A model generated the notes under the pieces. That model did not search any database, was not told the DNA's origin, and was given only the letters and a program-made list of their open reading frames with translations. This document shows positions 28,083 through 37,438 of a stretch of 41,492 bases of DNA, piece by piece. A program made the position numbers and the translations under genes. Origin of the DNA: Gammaproteobacteria bacterium. Its GTDB lineage: Bacteria > Pseudomonadota > Gammaproteobacteria > Thiohalobacterales > Thiohalobacteraceae. The stretch's first letter is position 1, and every line of letters begins with the position of its first letter. The stretch covers positions 1-41,492 of the forward strand of contig JACREG010000102.1 of assembly GCA_016218375.1 (NCBI GenBank), in the 5' to 3' direction.

Positions 28083-29201
28083 ATGGAAATGAGTGCGCTG
28101 CTCAAGTTGATGGTGGGAAAGAAGGCGTCCGATCTGTTCATTACGGCCGGCATGCCGCCCGCGCTCAAGGTCGACGGCAAGATCGCGCCGGTCGTCGAAG
28201 GTCAGTTAAGCCCCAATCAGGCGCGCGAGCTGGTGTATTCGGTGATGACCGAGCACCAGCGCGAGGATTTCGAGCACAGTCATGAGTGCAACTTCGCCAT
28301 CAGCGAGCCCGGCCTGGGGCGTTTCCGCGTCAGCGCCTTTTATCAGCGTAATCACATCGGCATGGTGCTGCGGCGCATCGAAACCGAAATCCCCACGCTC
28401 GATTCCCTGCGCATGCCGGCGATCATCAAGAGCTTGGCCATGGTCAAGCGCGGTCTGGTGATCTTCGTCGGCGGCACCGGCACCGGCAAATCGACGACGC
28501 TCGCGGCCATGATCGGCTACCGCAATCACAACAGCAACGGCCACATCGTCACCCTGGAAGATCCCATCGAGTTCGTGCATCAGCACGGCGGCTGCATCAT
28601 CACCCAACGCGAAGTGGGATTGGACACCGCATCCTACGATATCGGCCTGAAGAACACCTTGCGGCAGGCGCCGGATGTGATCCTGATCGGCGAGATACGC
28701 ACTCGCGAAACCATGGATTACGCCATCGCCTTCGCCGAGACCGGACATTTGTGTCTGGCGACGCTGCATGCCAACAATGCCAATCAGGCGCTGGATCGCA
28801 TTATCAATTTCTTTCCCGAAGACCGCCGCCATCAATTGCTGATGGATTTGTCGCTCAACCTCAAGGCCATCGTCGCTCAGCAATTACTGCCGCGCGTCGA
28901 CGGCAATGGCCGCCGTGCCGCGGTCGAAGTGCTCATCAACACCCCGCTGGCCGCGGAGCACATTCGCATCGGCGAGATCCACAAGCTCAAGGATCTGATG
29001 AAGCGTTCTTCGCAACAAGGCATGATAACGTTCGATATGGCGTTGTTCGAATTGTACAAGGCCGGCGAGATCAGCTACGACGATGCCATCCATCATGCCG
29101 ACTCCGCCAACGAAGTGCGGCTGATGATAAAACTCGACGAGGAAGACCCCTCGAAACTCGCCGACGCGCTGGCGGGCGTGTCGTTGGAGGATGTGCGCTG
29201 A
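28083..29201 (+). CDS. pilU: Type IV pilus retraction ATPase PilU
   Basis: A 372-residue PilT paralogue that assists retraction together with PilT. The core has Walker A GGTGTGKST (130-138), TLEDPIEFVHQHGGC, Walker B LIGEIRTRET and ATLHANNANQALDRI. The C-terminus is longer than in PilT and acidic (LDEEDPSKLADALAGVSLEDVR), as expected for PilU. The ATG at 28083 follows GAGGGA by eight bases; an upstream in-frame ATG at 28068 is possible but would place the Shine-Dalgarno inside the gene. It is co-directional with pilT and converges with the response regulator gene. Confidence 0.96.
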   Translation: MEMSALLKLMVGKKASDLFITAGMPPALKVDGKIAPVVEGQLSPNQARELVYSVMTEHQREDFEHSHECNFAISEPGLGRFRVSAFYQRNHIGMVLRRIETEIPTLDSLRMPAIIKSLAMVKRGLVIFVGGTGTGKSTTLAAMIGYRNHNSNGHIVTLEDPIEFVHQHGGCIITQREVGLDTASYDIGLKNTLRQAPDVILIGEIRTRETMDYAIAFAETGHLCLATLHANNANQALDRIINFFPEDRRHQLLMDLSLNLKAIVAQQLLPRVDGNGRRAAVEVLINTPLAAEHIRIGEIHKLKDLMKRSSQQGMITFDMALFELYKAGEISYDDAIHHADSANEVRLMIKLDEEDPSKLADALAGVSLEDVR

Positions 29202-29230
29202 GCTTAGGTAAGGCTCAATAAGCCGCTGCC

Positions 29231-29863
29231 TCAGTCGACCAGGTTGTTCTTTATGGCGTAGTAGGTCAGCTCGGCATTCTTGGTCATGTGCATTTTGCGC
29301 AGGATGCGCGTTCTGTAGGTGCTGATGGTTTTTACGCTGAGCGAGAGTTCGCCGGCAATTTCGGAAACTCTGCGTCCGCCCGCAAGCAGGCAGAAAATCT
29401 GATACTCGCGGTTGGAAAGTTCCTGGTGAGCGGGCTGATCGCCGTTGCCCGAGATGTTTTCAGCCAGGATTTCGGCGAGCGCTGTACTGATGTATTTCCT
29501 TCCCCGCGCGACTTTTCTGACCGCAGTGACGAGCTGATCGCTGGCGCATTCCTTGGTGAGGTAACCGGAAGCTCCGGATTTCAACAAGCGCAGTGCATAT
29601 TGATCCTCGGGATACATGCTCAGAATAATGACCGCGATGTCGGGATGCGTGTCCGTGATGCGTTTGAGTGTTTCTATGCCATTACGCCCCGGCATTGCGA
29701 TATCCAGGATCAGGACGTGGGGTTTGCAGCGTTCGACTTTCTCCAGCACTTCCTGGCCATTCTCGGCTTCGCCGCACAGCTCGATGTCTTGAGCCTCGGC
29801 CAGGATTTGCTTGATGCCGGCGCGTACAACGGGATGGTCATCGGCGATAAATACTCTGATCAT
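29231..29863 (-). CDS. NarL/FixJ-type response regulator
   Basis: A 210-residue two-component transcription factor. The receiver domain (1-~118) has the acidic pair Asp8-Asp9, the phosphoacceptor Asp54 (LILDIAMPGRNG), Ser82 (VIILSMYPED) and Lys104 (GYLTKECAS). The C-terminal LuxR-type helix-turn-helix (~148-208) reads LSNREYQIFCLLAGGRRVSE and then LSLSVKTISTYRTRILRKM. It follows the large histidine kinase gene by 18 bases on the same strand, so the two form a cognate pair transcribed kinase first. The nearby tad locus and diguanylate cyclase are plausible targets, but no binding site can be assigned. Confidence 0.93.
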   Translation of the reverse strand: MIRVFIADDHPVVRAGIKQILAEAQDIELCGEAENGQEVLEKVERCKPHVLILDIAMPGRNGIETLKRITDTHPDIAVIILSMYPEDQYALRLLKSGASGYLTKECASDQLVTAVRKVARGRKYISTALAEILAENISGNGDQPAHQELSNREYQIFCLLAGGRRVSEIAGELSLSVKTISTYRTRILRKMHMTKNAELTYYAIKNNLVD

Positions 29864-29881
29864 GGTGGCTGCCCTCGTGTG

Positions 29882-32800
29882 CTATTGGGTTTTTCGGGTA
29901 TCCAAGGGTATCTGGACCGAGAGGCGTGTGCCGCGCTCCGGTTGGCTATCCAGATGGATCAGGCCCCCAAGAGAATGCGCGCGTTCGAACATCCCATATA
30001 CCCCGTGCGCGTCGGGGCGACGGGCGACCGCCGGATCGATGCCTTTACCGTTGTCATGAATGACCATCGATGCCTGGTCGGGGGCAATGTTTACCTGAAT
30101 GTGGACCCGGCTGGCGTTGGCGTGGCGCGCTATGTTGGTGAGCGCTTCCTGGAAAATCCGGAACAGCGCAATGGACTGTTGGCTGTTCAGGCGCTCGCTG
30201 TCGCCCTCCAGTTCGGCATCGCAGGCGATGCCCATGCGCGACTCGAACGCGTGGATTTGCCATTCGAGCGTTGCCAGCAGACCCAGATCGTCGAGCATCG
30301 GCGGGCGTAGGTCGCTGGATATGCGGCGTGTCGTAGTGATGGCATTGTCGACCAGTGCCATCATGCCGGTGGTCTTTTCCTTCAGGTTATCGCTTTGACC
30401 GGGCATATGCCGATTGATCCACGAGGTATCTATTTTTAACGCCAGCAGCGTGCTTCCAAGTTCGTCGTGAAGCTCGCGGGCAAGGTGCGCCTTTTCTTCC
30501 TCGCGCACCGTTTGCAAGTGCGTGGACAGTGCGCGCAGGCGTTCCCGGGATTGGCGGAGTTCGTTTTCGGCTTGAACGCGATCGCTGATGTCGTGCATGA
30601 CGACCACGAAGTGAGAGGCCGCTCCGGAGACATCGCGAACCGGCGACAGAAAAACCTCGGCCCAGAATTCGCCCTCGTCGTGGCGTGTTCCGTGAACGAT
30701 AGCGTGACCGCTCTGGCGGTTGGTCAGTGCCGTGCGCAACGTCGCGAGGCCACTGCTCTGGCCCGATGGGTCGTAGAGTGAAAGCAAATCGCGGCCTAGC
30801 AGTTCCGATTTAGATAATCCGGTGATCGATGCGGCCGCGGGATTGGCATAGATGATCGGATGAGCTGCGTGGGCCAGACTCGCAACCAGAATGGCGTTCA
30901 CACTGGATTCGATGGCGCGTTCGCGCAGGTGCAGGCTTTCCTCGGCGCGGCGCCGTTCGATGGCGATGCCGGCCAGGTGGACGGTCGTCTCGATCAGGGC
31001 AAGCTGCTCGGTGTGTCTGGCAGCGTCTCGTTTGAGCATGATGACCAGCATGCCGACCGGGTCTGGGGAATGGGTGCGGATAGGGCATAGCCAATAATGC
31101 CGGTCGTCGTCGGGCGCGATGCAGTCGAGGCTGCGATGCCATTCAGGGTCGTCGGTGATGTCGTATATCGGCGCGGCCTTGGCATCCGACAGGCTCCGAT
31201 GCGAATGGAGACGATCGAGAGAAGGTGTGGCGCCGGATGGCAAGGGTCTGGATTGCGCGGCGTCCGTTGTCAGATAGTGGTCCAAGGCCGTCTGGTCGGC
31301 GTTTGCGGACAGGAATATGGCATGCGATTCCTCCAGATGGTCTTCCAGACTCTTGAGCAATGCCGTCATGACCACCGGAAGCGACGCGCCCGTGGCGATC
31401 AGCTCCATCAGCCGGGCTTCTTCGGAGAGCAGGTTCTTCGTGCGCGTGATCTGCTGGTATGCCAGGGCGTTCTGGATGGCCAGCGCTGCGGACTGCGAGA
31501 CCGAGACGAGGCGTTCTTCATCCATGTCCGAGAATGCTGCCTCGTTATTCTTGTTGTGAACCTCGATAAAGCCGATCACGTCGCCGCCATAATTCAGAAT
31601 CGGACAGCAGATGGCCGAGCGGACGCCTTGGTTACGATAGAAGTCGCGGTCTGCGAGGGTGTCGTGCAGCGCATCGGGCGAGCAGTACGGTTTGTGTGTC
31701 CGGTAGACCTGGGCGGGAAGACTGGCCGTTGGATGCGGTTTGTCGTGGATGGGCAGCGCCGTTATGCCGCGATGATAGTGGCTGTAACCGAAGGCGCCAT
31801 CCTGAAATAGGCCGGCATAGCCGCCTGCGGCATCCAGCAGCTTCAAGGATTGGCGCACCAGTGAATCCATCAGCAGATCGATGTCCAGCGTTGCATTGAT
31901 CTGCTCGGTGATCGTCAGCAGCGCGCGAATCGTGTCTTCGGTCTGTTTCCGCTGGGTGAGATCGCCCGTGATGACGGAGAAGCCCAACAATCCGTGATCC
32001 GGTGCGCGTACCGGGGAGATGGTGATGGCTGCCCAGAACTGGCTGTTTCCCTTGCGTACGTTCCAGCCCTCGTATTCGTGCCGTCCTTCCGATGTCGCCA
32101 TGCGCAACTGAATCGACGGGCGGCCGCGCCGCACGTCCTCGGCCGTGTAGAAACGCGAGAAGTGCGTGCCGATGACATCCTGGGCCTGATAGCCGGTGAT
32201 GCGTTCCGCGCCGGTGTTCCAACTGGTGATCCGGCCTTCCGGATCCAGCATATAGATCGCATAACTGCTGACGCCTTCCACCAGCAGGCGGAAGTCCTCG
32301 CGGCTGCGGGCCAGTTCGGTCTCCGCGACATAATGTTCGGTGACATCGATGCCGGTTGCGACGATGTGCGACGGTTTGCCGGATTTGTCGATGAGTGCGG
32401 TGTTCGACAGGCGCACCCTACGCTCGCCGCCTTGTTTGACACGCCAGCGGACCTCGCATTCGTTCGGGAAGCATCCGGACAGTGCCGCTTCCAGCTTCAG
32501 TCGCAGATAGGGGGCCTCGCTGGGCAGGATGAGCGTGTCCCAGATGGGACGCCCAACAAGTTCGTGCGCGTAATAACCGGTCGTGGTTTCGCACGCGCGA
32601 TTGAAGCGGACGATACGTCCATCGGGGGCGAGCACGATGACCAGTCCGCATTCCGTATCCAGTACCGCGGAGACGAAATCGCGCTCTGTACGCAGTCGCG
32701 CTTCGATCTGTCGACGTTCGGCGACCTCGGCTGTCAGTACGGTATTGAGGTGGTCGGTGGCCTGTTTGGTTTTTTCCAGGTAGGCGACCAGATCCTCGTT

Positions 32801-33484
32801 GACGATGCTGAGCCGTAGGGCACGCAAACTGGTTTTGCCCATCCGCGAGGCCACCACCAGCAGTACGCAGATGAACAACCCTGTGGCGATGCTCATGGCC
32901 GTATACAGTTGGGTATTCTCAAGGTAGAGGCGCGCCACCATGGGCAGCAGCGCGGGCAGCGTGAACAGCACGACGGCGCTGAACATGGCGCCATGCACAA
33001 CCACGGCGACGGCGGCGACGCCGCCGAGTATGAACGCCAGGAATACCTGATTCGGCAACGACTCCGGAGTCACGAGCAGCGCCGCGGCGCCCCAGGCTGC
33101 GCCACTGATGAAATTCCACAGGAGATAATTGCGGCGCAGTCGCGAAAGCTGGCGGGGTGTCGCGGTATCGGGCCGCGCCAGATGCAGGTGCAGATACAGA
33201 GTTCTCAGTAGGGTTACCAGCGCGACCGTGGCGACCCAGGGCAAGAGCAGCGCCGGAGATCCTTGCCGCCAGATAAGCAATGCGACGATGGGCAAGGCGA
33301 CTAAGGTGGCGATGGCCGCCAATTGACTGTTCTGATAGACGAGCTGGATGAGTTTGAGTTGCAGGCGCTCGTCGGTGCAGTCCTGCTGCAGGTGCGGAAC
33401 TTCGTCTGCTGCGGAGTGCGTCAGGTTGTCGGCTATCGACGCCGTCTGTCGTGCGGGCTCAATGATGTCGGTCACGATAGACAT
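29882..33484 (-). CDS. Multi-sensor membrane histidine kinase (PAS/GAF, HisKA_3)
   Basis: A 1200-residue kinase. Residues ~41-215 form a multi-helix membrane module. Then follow PAS (~265-385), PAS (~395-510), GAF (~530-675), a second GAF-like region (~690-845) and PAS (~850-965). The dimerisation/phosphoacceptor domain is HisKA_3 with LARELHDELGSTLLALKID, phospho-His at residue 1006, and the C-terminus is a HATPase_c domain (IHDNGKGIDP; GVYGMFERAHSLGG). This is the NarX/UhpB class that pairs with NarL-type regulators, matching the next gene. The membrane module is clearly related to that of the divergent diguanylate cyclase. The ATG at 33484 follows GAGGTAA by eight bases. The ligand is unknown. 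Confidence 0.92.
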   Translation of the reverse strand: MSIVTDIIEPARQTASIADNLTHSAADEVPHLQQDCTDERLQLKLIQLVYQNSQLAAIATLVALPIVALLIWRQGSPALLLPWVATVALVTLLRTLYLHLHLARPDTATPRQLSRLRRNYLLWNFISGAAWGAAALLVTPESLPNQVFLAFILGGVAAVAVVVHGAMFSAVVLFTLPALLPMVARLYLENTQLYTAMSIATGLFICVLLVVASRMGKTSLRALRLSIVNEDLVAYLEKTKQATDHLNTVLTAEVAERRQIEARLRTERDFVSAVLDTECGLVIVLAPDGRIVRFNRACETTTGYYAHELVGRPIWDTLILPSEAPYLRLKLEAALSGCFPNECEVRWRVKQGGERRVRLSNTALIDKSGKPSHIVATGIDVTEHYVAETELARSREDFRLLVEGVSSYAIYMLDPEGRITSWNTGAERITGYQAQDVIGTHFSRFYTAEDVRRGRPSIQLRMATSEGRHEYEGWNVRKGNSQFWAAITISPVRAPDHGLLGFSVITGDLTQRKQTEDTIRALLTITEQINATLDIDLLMDSLVRQSLKLLDAAGGYAGLFQDGAFGYSHYHRGITALPIHDKPHPTASLPAQVYRTHKPYCSPDALHDTLADRDFYRNQGVRSAICCPILNYGGDVIGFIEVHNKNNEAAFSDMDEERLVSVSQSAALAIQNALAYQQITRTKNLLSEEARLMELIATGASLPVVMTALLKSLEDHLEESHAIFLSANADQTALDHYLTTDAAQSRPLPSGATPSLDRLHSHRSLSDAKAAPIYDITDDPEWHRSLDCIAPDDDRHYWLCPIRTHSPDPVGMLVIMLKRDAARHTEQLALIETTVHLAGIAIERRRAEESLHLRERAIESSVNAILVASLAHAAHPIIYANPAAASITGLSKSELLGRDLLSLYDPSGQSSGLATLRTALTNRQSGHAIVHGTRHDEGEFWAEVFLSPVRDVSGAASHFVVVMHDISDRVQAENELRQSRERLRALSTHLQTVREEEKAHLARELHDELGSTLLALKIDTSWINRHMPGQSDNLKEKTTGMMALVDNAITTTRRISSDLRPPMLDDLGLLATLEWQIHAFESRMGIACDAELEGDSERLNSQQSIALFRIFQEALTNIARHANASRVHIQVNIAPDQASMVIHDNGKGIDPAVARRPDAHGVYGMFERAHSLGGLIHLDSQPERGTRLSVQIPLDTRKTQ

Positions 33485-33871
33485 TCCCGGTTACCTCATG
33501 GCGAGACCTTCCATGGGCTGACGCATAGTCGATGACGGTCTTGGGTATATTCATCGTCCACTCACGCGCAGAATGTTAGATATCGAGCGGGGACGATCTG
33601 CCCTGTTACCGCTAATTTAACCAGCGAATCGTTTTATCGCTACTGCGATATGCACCTGTAGGACTAAAACCGTCACGGCACTCGTCTTTACGCCTACGCT
33701 CAGGGGCAATTGAGCGGTGTTCGATTGTCGGCATTGCGTGGAGTGAGATAGGCTGTACGGAGATAACCCGTGGTCGGCGTGTGGATGGGGCCGTGCCCCG
33801 GGCGTGGATGGCAGGACGTGGATTGCCGAGTAAACGGGCCTCCACTGTTAAATAATTACCGACGACAGCCG
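33485..33871. other. Divergent control region between kinase and diguanylate cyclase
   Basis: These 387 bases must carry the promoters of the histidine kinase (leftward) and the membrane diguanylate cyclase (rightward). The centre (about 33610-33650) is A/T-richer than the surroundings. I see no long inverted repeat, no clear consensus promoter and no match I can defend to a c-di-GMP riboswitch. The open frames in it have no protein-like features. Confidence 0.45.
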
Positions 33872-35101
33872 ATGAAAACGAATACGGTTACACTGGATGG
33901 CATTGATTTCTCGCCTGCACAAGCGTGGTTAGAACGGCGTCTGGCTATAACCGTGGGGATGTCGGCACTAATGATTATCAACGACCCACACCAGCTCACT
34001 ACCCACCAATTGGCGCAGTTCAATCGGCAGGCCGGCATCGGTTTGCTGGTGAGTGTGGTCAATGCCGTCGTGCTGGTTACTTTCCTCTGGACGGTCACCG
34101 ATCACATGCGCCTGTCGGTCTGGTTGGGGGCGGTGGCGCTGACCAGCCTGCTGCGCCTGTACATTGCGCACTCACACGCCAAACCCGAGCGCATCATGCT
34201 GATGCCGGGACATTGGGCCAGCATCCATTTCCCGGTGACGGTTCTGGTCGGGTTGGCGTGGGGTTCGGCGGCGCTGTTTCTGTTCCCGGTCGGTGCCTTA
34301 CCTCAGCAGATGTTTCTGATATTCATGACGGGGGCAACGGCGACGGGTGCTCTGCCTATGTATATTGCCCTGCCGACCGCTTATGGCGTGTATCTACTGT
34401 GTATTTTCGGCCCTTTGATGGCGCGGCTGTTCCTCGACGACGAGCAAGTTTTCCATGTCATGGCGGTCATGCTCCCGGTGTTCGCCGGAAGCCTCTGGAT
34501 CACAGCACGCAGTATGCATCTCAGCTTGATGGAATCGCTGAGTCTGCATTTCAATTTCCAGAATCTCGCGAGCTTGGATGGCCTCACCCAAATACCCAAC
34601 CGGCGCCATTTCGATGTGGCACTGACCAATGAGTGGAACCGTGCCGCGCGTGCCGGCATGCCGCTGTCGGTCATCCTGATCGATGTCGACAAGTTCAAGG
34701 TATACAACGATACCTACGGACATCAGGCGGGCGATGTGTGTCTGCAACGAGTAGCACGGACCTTGTCCGATAACTTGCGCCGGGCGGGCGACATGGTTGC
34801 CCGCTACGGCGGTGAGGAATTCGTGTTGTTATTGCATCAGACGCCGCGCGACGAGGGTGTAGTGCTTGCGGAGCGCCTGCGTGTCGCAGTCGAAAATATG
34901 GGGATTGAACATGTCGGCTCGGAGGGAGGTGTCGTCACAATCAGCGTGGGCGGCGCAACCATCATTCCAGTGCCGCAGGGGCAGGAATCGGCGCTGTTGC
35001 GCGCCGCCGACGATAGCCTTTATCAAGCGAAACGCACGGGCCGTAATTGCGTGGTTTGGGCGGCCGCGCTCAGGGACGAGAAGCGTCAATCCACAGATTA
35101 A
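33872..35101 (+). CDS. Membrane-bound diguanylate cyclase
   Basis: A 409-residue protein with a multi-helix N-terminal membrane module (~43-215) joined by a short helix to a GGDEF domain (~233-400). The cyclase part is intact: LDGLTQIPNRRHFD, DVDKFKVYNDTYGH, active site GGEEF at 313-317 and inhibitory RxxD site RAGD at 304-307. It should make c-di-GMP from two GTP under control of a signal at the membrane. The membrane part resembles residues ~41-215 of the divergent histidine kinase. The ATG at 33872 is chosen because the membrane module begins soon after; the frame is open 34 codons further upstream. The flp pilin gene follows 171 bases downstream. Confidence 0.92.
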   Translation: MKTNTVTLDGIDFSPAQAWLERRLAITVGMSALMIINDPHQLTTHQLAQFNRQAGIGLLVSVVNAVVLVTFLWTVTDHMRLSVWLGAVALTSLLRLYIAHSHAKPERIMLMPGHWASIHFPVTVLVGLAWGSAALFLFPVGALPQQMFLIFMTGATATGALPMYIALPTAYGVYLLCIFGPLMARLFLDDEQVFHVMAVMLPVFAGSLWITARSMHLSLMESLSLHFNFQNLASLDGLTQIPNRRHFDVALTNEWNRAARAGMPLSVILIDVDKFKVYNDTYGHQAGDVCLQRVARTLSDNLRRAGDMVARYGGEEFVLLLHQTPRDEGVVLAERLRVAVENMGIEHVGSEGGVVTISVGGATIIPVPQGQESALLRAADDSLYQAKRTGRNCVVWAAALRDEKRQSTD

Positions 35102-35272
35102 GTAGAGGTTTTGTGTTTATTTGTGCGATATTCTGCTAATAATCTGTCGGACGTAGTAGTCGTGGCGCATATCGGGAATCCCTGGTCGAACGTAAAGACG
35201 AGGGTAAACCGGCAGTGCCGATTCCAAGTGGTAACCGTAAATGTATGAGTGCTCCATGCGAGGGGAGGTTGT

Positions 35273-35446
35273 ATGAAAAACGCCATTATCCGTTTTTTGC
35301 GCGATGAAGAAGGTGCCAGTGCGATCGAATATGCGCTGATCGCAGCGATGGTCGCGGTTGCGCTGGTGACTTTTATAGCGCCAGTAAGAACCGCTATTGT
35401 TGCCATATTCACGGATATTCAAACGGCACTTGAAGGCGCGCCCTGA
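35273..35446 (+). CDS. flp: Flp/Fap-type major pilin
   Basis: A 57-residue type IVb pilin precursor. A short positive leader ends in EEG, followed by the processing site and the hydrophobic segment ASAIEYALIAAMVAVALVTF, in which Glu-Tyr (EY) at mature positions 5-6 is the Flp signature. The protein is cleaved by the prepilin peptidase encoded immediately downstream and polymerises into the Tad pilus for surface adhesion. The ATG at 35273 follows a strong GGGGAGG site. Its own 171-base upstream region suggests a dedicated promoter, as for other flp genes. Confidence 0.95.
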   Translation: MKNAIIRFLRDEEGASAIEYALIAAMVAVALVTFIAPVRTAIVAIFTDIQTALEGAP

Positions 35447-35482
35447 GTAAATGAGTAAACCTTCGATGACCTGTCTGGCACG

Positions 35483-36022
35483 ATGGCACCCCTGAATCTT
35501 GCGCTCATGCTGGCTTGGTCGGCGGCCATCGGCGTATGCGACTTGCGAACGCGGCGCATCCCCAATCTGCTCAACCTGGGCGCGGTTGCCGTGGCAATTC
35601 TGGTGCTACTGGCGGAGGGCAAGAGTGTGGTGGGTGGCACGATCGCCTCGGCTGCGCTGGCGGCTGGGCTGGCGGCAGCGTTGACCCTGCCGGCCTATGT
35701 CGGCGGTATGCTGGGTGCCGGCGATGTCAAACTGGCAGTTGCCATGGGCATGCTGAGCGATCTGAAATTTTTCGGAATGACTTTTGCGGTGGCCGGCTTG
35801 CTGTCAGGGGTATGGGCCGTGCTCTGGTTGCTCTGGCGGCGGTATGGGGCATGGTTGCCCATCGGGTCGCCCGAGCGCGTCGAGCTTCGGCGTGCGGTGC
35901 CACCCGGCGCAGCGCCCAGCGTATCGCCCAGCGTATCGAGGAAACCGGTACCCTTCGGCGCGGCACTCGGGGTCGGTTTTATCCTGAGTCTGTCGATGCG
36001 CGAGTTTTTTTCAGCTATCTGA
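35483..36022 (+). CDS. tadV: Prepilin peptidase of the Tad system (CpaA/TadV)
   Basis: A 179-residue A24-family aspartic peptidase in the inner membrane. It has about five helices and both catalytic aspartates: Asp20 in GVCDLRTRRIPN and Asp81 in the GxGD motif (GAGDVKLAVAMGM). It lacks the N-terminal methylase domain of PilD, as normal for CpaA/TadV, and should process Flp and the TadE pseudopilin. A basic, Pro/Ser-rich cytoplasmic segment (~128-155) precedes the last helix. It begins 36 bases after flp and is co-directional with the rest of the locus. Confidence 0.93.
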   Translation: MAPLNLALMLAWSAAIGVCDLRTRRIPNLLNLGAVAVAILVLLAEGKSVVGGTIASAALAAGLAAALTLPAYVGGMLGAGDVKLAVAMGMLSDLKFFGMTFAVAGLLSGVWAVLWLLWRRYGAWLPIGSPERVELRRAVPPGAAPSVSPSVSRKPVPFGAALGVGFILSLSMREFFSAI

Positions 36023-36062
36023 ATCGACAGGGGGGCTGGCCTGCTTGGGGAAACACCTGATT

Positions 36063-36533
36063 ATGCGGGCTATGCAGGGTTCGCGTGAGCGGCAACGTGG
36101 CGCCGCCGCCATCGAATTCGCATTGATCTTTATTCCGATGTTCGCGCTCTTCTATGCCTTGGTGAGCTATGGCTTGATCATGGCGTTGATGCAGGGCATG
36201 ACGTTGGCGGCCGAAGAGGGCGCGCGCGCGGCGATCGCGGTGGATCGAAGCGCCTTTGCCAGCACGGACGAGTATATGAATACCGTTAGACCGCGCGTCC
36301 GCGATCAGGTAGGTCTGAGTCTGGCGTGGCTGCCGGACAGCCTGAAAACACATGTGCTGGGTGACGGTAATGAAAATGTCGGTGTGCAGCTCAGCGGCGA
36401 TGTATTGCAAGTGCAGGTGCGATATGCCAACTATGCGGACGCACCTTTGATTCCCACGCTGGTTCTGCCCGGGATTGGCCCGGTGCCACGCGTAGGTACA
36501 GAATTGCTGGCACAGGCAAGCATTAACTTGTAA
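36063..36533 (+). CDS. tadE: TadE-like minor pseudopilin
   Basis: A ~156-residue protein with a prepilin-type N-terminus: RERQRG followed by AAAIEFALIFIPMFALFYAL, i.e. cleavage after Gly and the conserved Glu at mature position 5. The TadE signature continues through ALMQGMTLAAEEGARAA. The remaining ~100 residues form the extracellular part. TadE and TadF are minor pilins required for Flp pilus assembly. The start is uncertain: ATG at 36063 is preferred, with TTG at 36045 and ATG at 36072 as alternatives. Only one TadE-like gene is seen; no TadF precedes cpaB. Confidence 0.9.
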   Translation: MRAMQGSRERQRGAAAIEFALIFIPMFALFYALVSYGLIMALMQGMTLAAEEGARAAIAVDRSAFASTDEYMNTVRPRVRDQVGLSLAWLPDSLKTHVLGDGNENVGVQLSGDVLQVQVRYANYADAPLIPTLVLPGIGPVPRVGTELLAQASINL

Positions 36534-36586
36534 GCGCCAGGGATGTATTTCCCAGGGGCATTTCCCGGGTCTAATGGGGGTGATGA

Positions 36587-37438
36587 GTGAGTAGCCGAAT
36601 GCTGCGTTTTCTGGCGGGACTTCTCGCGATCGGCAGTGTGGTTATCGGTTATGTCGGCTATCGGCTCAGTCAGAATGCGCCCGCAGGGCAGCCGGATCGC
36701 TCGGGCACATCGGTGTCTCGGGATGCCGATGTCCACCCCGTTATCGTGGCGCAGCGTGATATCCCCGCCGGCCATTCCATCGTTGCGGACGATCTCACCT
36801 CCGTGCCGTTTCCTCTCCGTCCGGCACACACCTACAGCAAAACCGGCGAACTCCTCGGCAAAACGCCCACACTACCCATCGCCGCGGGCGAGGCGCCGCT
36901 GGAACGGCATTTCCTGCCCGGCAGTCTGCTGGCGCGATCGATACATCCCGGCGAGCGCGCGGTTGCCGTCAAGGTCGACGAAGTGATCGGCGGCGGCGGA
37001 CTGGTACAGCCGGGCGACTATGTGGATGTACTGCTGTATCTGCGTGGCGGCGGTAAAGAGTTGCCGAAAAGCTTGGCGCAAGTCGTGCTCAAGCATGCCC
37101 GCGTGCTTGCCTATGGCGATGCGGTCATTGGCGCCGCAGATGCGGTGGCCGGAGACGACGATGCGCGCGCGCCAAAGGGGCTCTCGGCGGTACTGGCGGT
37201 TCCGCTCGAACAGACGGCACCGCTGATGCTGGCGGCAAGTGCCGGCACATTGCGCCTTGCTGTATATGGCGCGGAAGAAAGTCAGGCTGTCGCGGCAGGC
37301 GCAAAGGTGCCAACCGGCGCCCGGCCGATCACGCTGGGCGAATTGACTCAGCAGCGCAACAGTGAGTCGGTCCGGCAACCCAACGCCACAGTCAACATCT
37401 TTCATGGCTCCAGGAAAGAGGTGGTCGAAGCGAAATGA
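36587..37438 (+). CDS. cpaB: Flp pilus assembly protein CpaB (RcpC)
   Basis: A 283-residue periplasmic, membrane-anchored protein. An N-terminal helix (MLRFLAGLLAIGSVVIGYVG) precedes an SAF domain (~50-112, VIVAQRDIPAGHSIVADDLT) and the RcpC/CpaB domain (RAVAVKVDEVIGGGGLVQPG, DYVDVLLYL). It is thought to work with the secretin, perhaps touching peptidoglycan through the SAF domain. The start is GTG at 36587, overlapping a run of G-rich sequence that can serve as ribosome-binding site; ATG at 36599 is an alternative. The stop overlaps the cpaC start by four bases (ATGA). Confidence 0.93.
   Translation: MSSRMLRFLAGLLAIGSVVIGYVGYRLSQNAPAGQPDRSGTSVSRDADVHPVIVAQRDIPAGHSIVADDLTSVPFPLRPAHTYSKTGELLGKTPTLPIAAGEAPLERHFLPGSLLARSIHPGERAVAVKVDEVIGGGGLVQPGDYVDVLLYLRGGGKELPKSLAQVVLKHARVLAYGDAVIGAADAVAGDDDARAPKGLSAVLAVPLEQTAPLMLAASAGTLRLAVYGAEESQAVAAGAKVPTGARPITLGELTQQRNSESVRQPNATVNIFHGSRKEVVEAK

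Noticed and set aside
33485-33871. Possible c-di-GMP riboswitch ahead of the diguanylate cyclase
   Set aside because: I could not identify the conserved core and tetraloop-receptor elements of GEMM-I or GEMM-II; a covariance-model search would be needed to support it.
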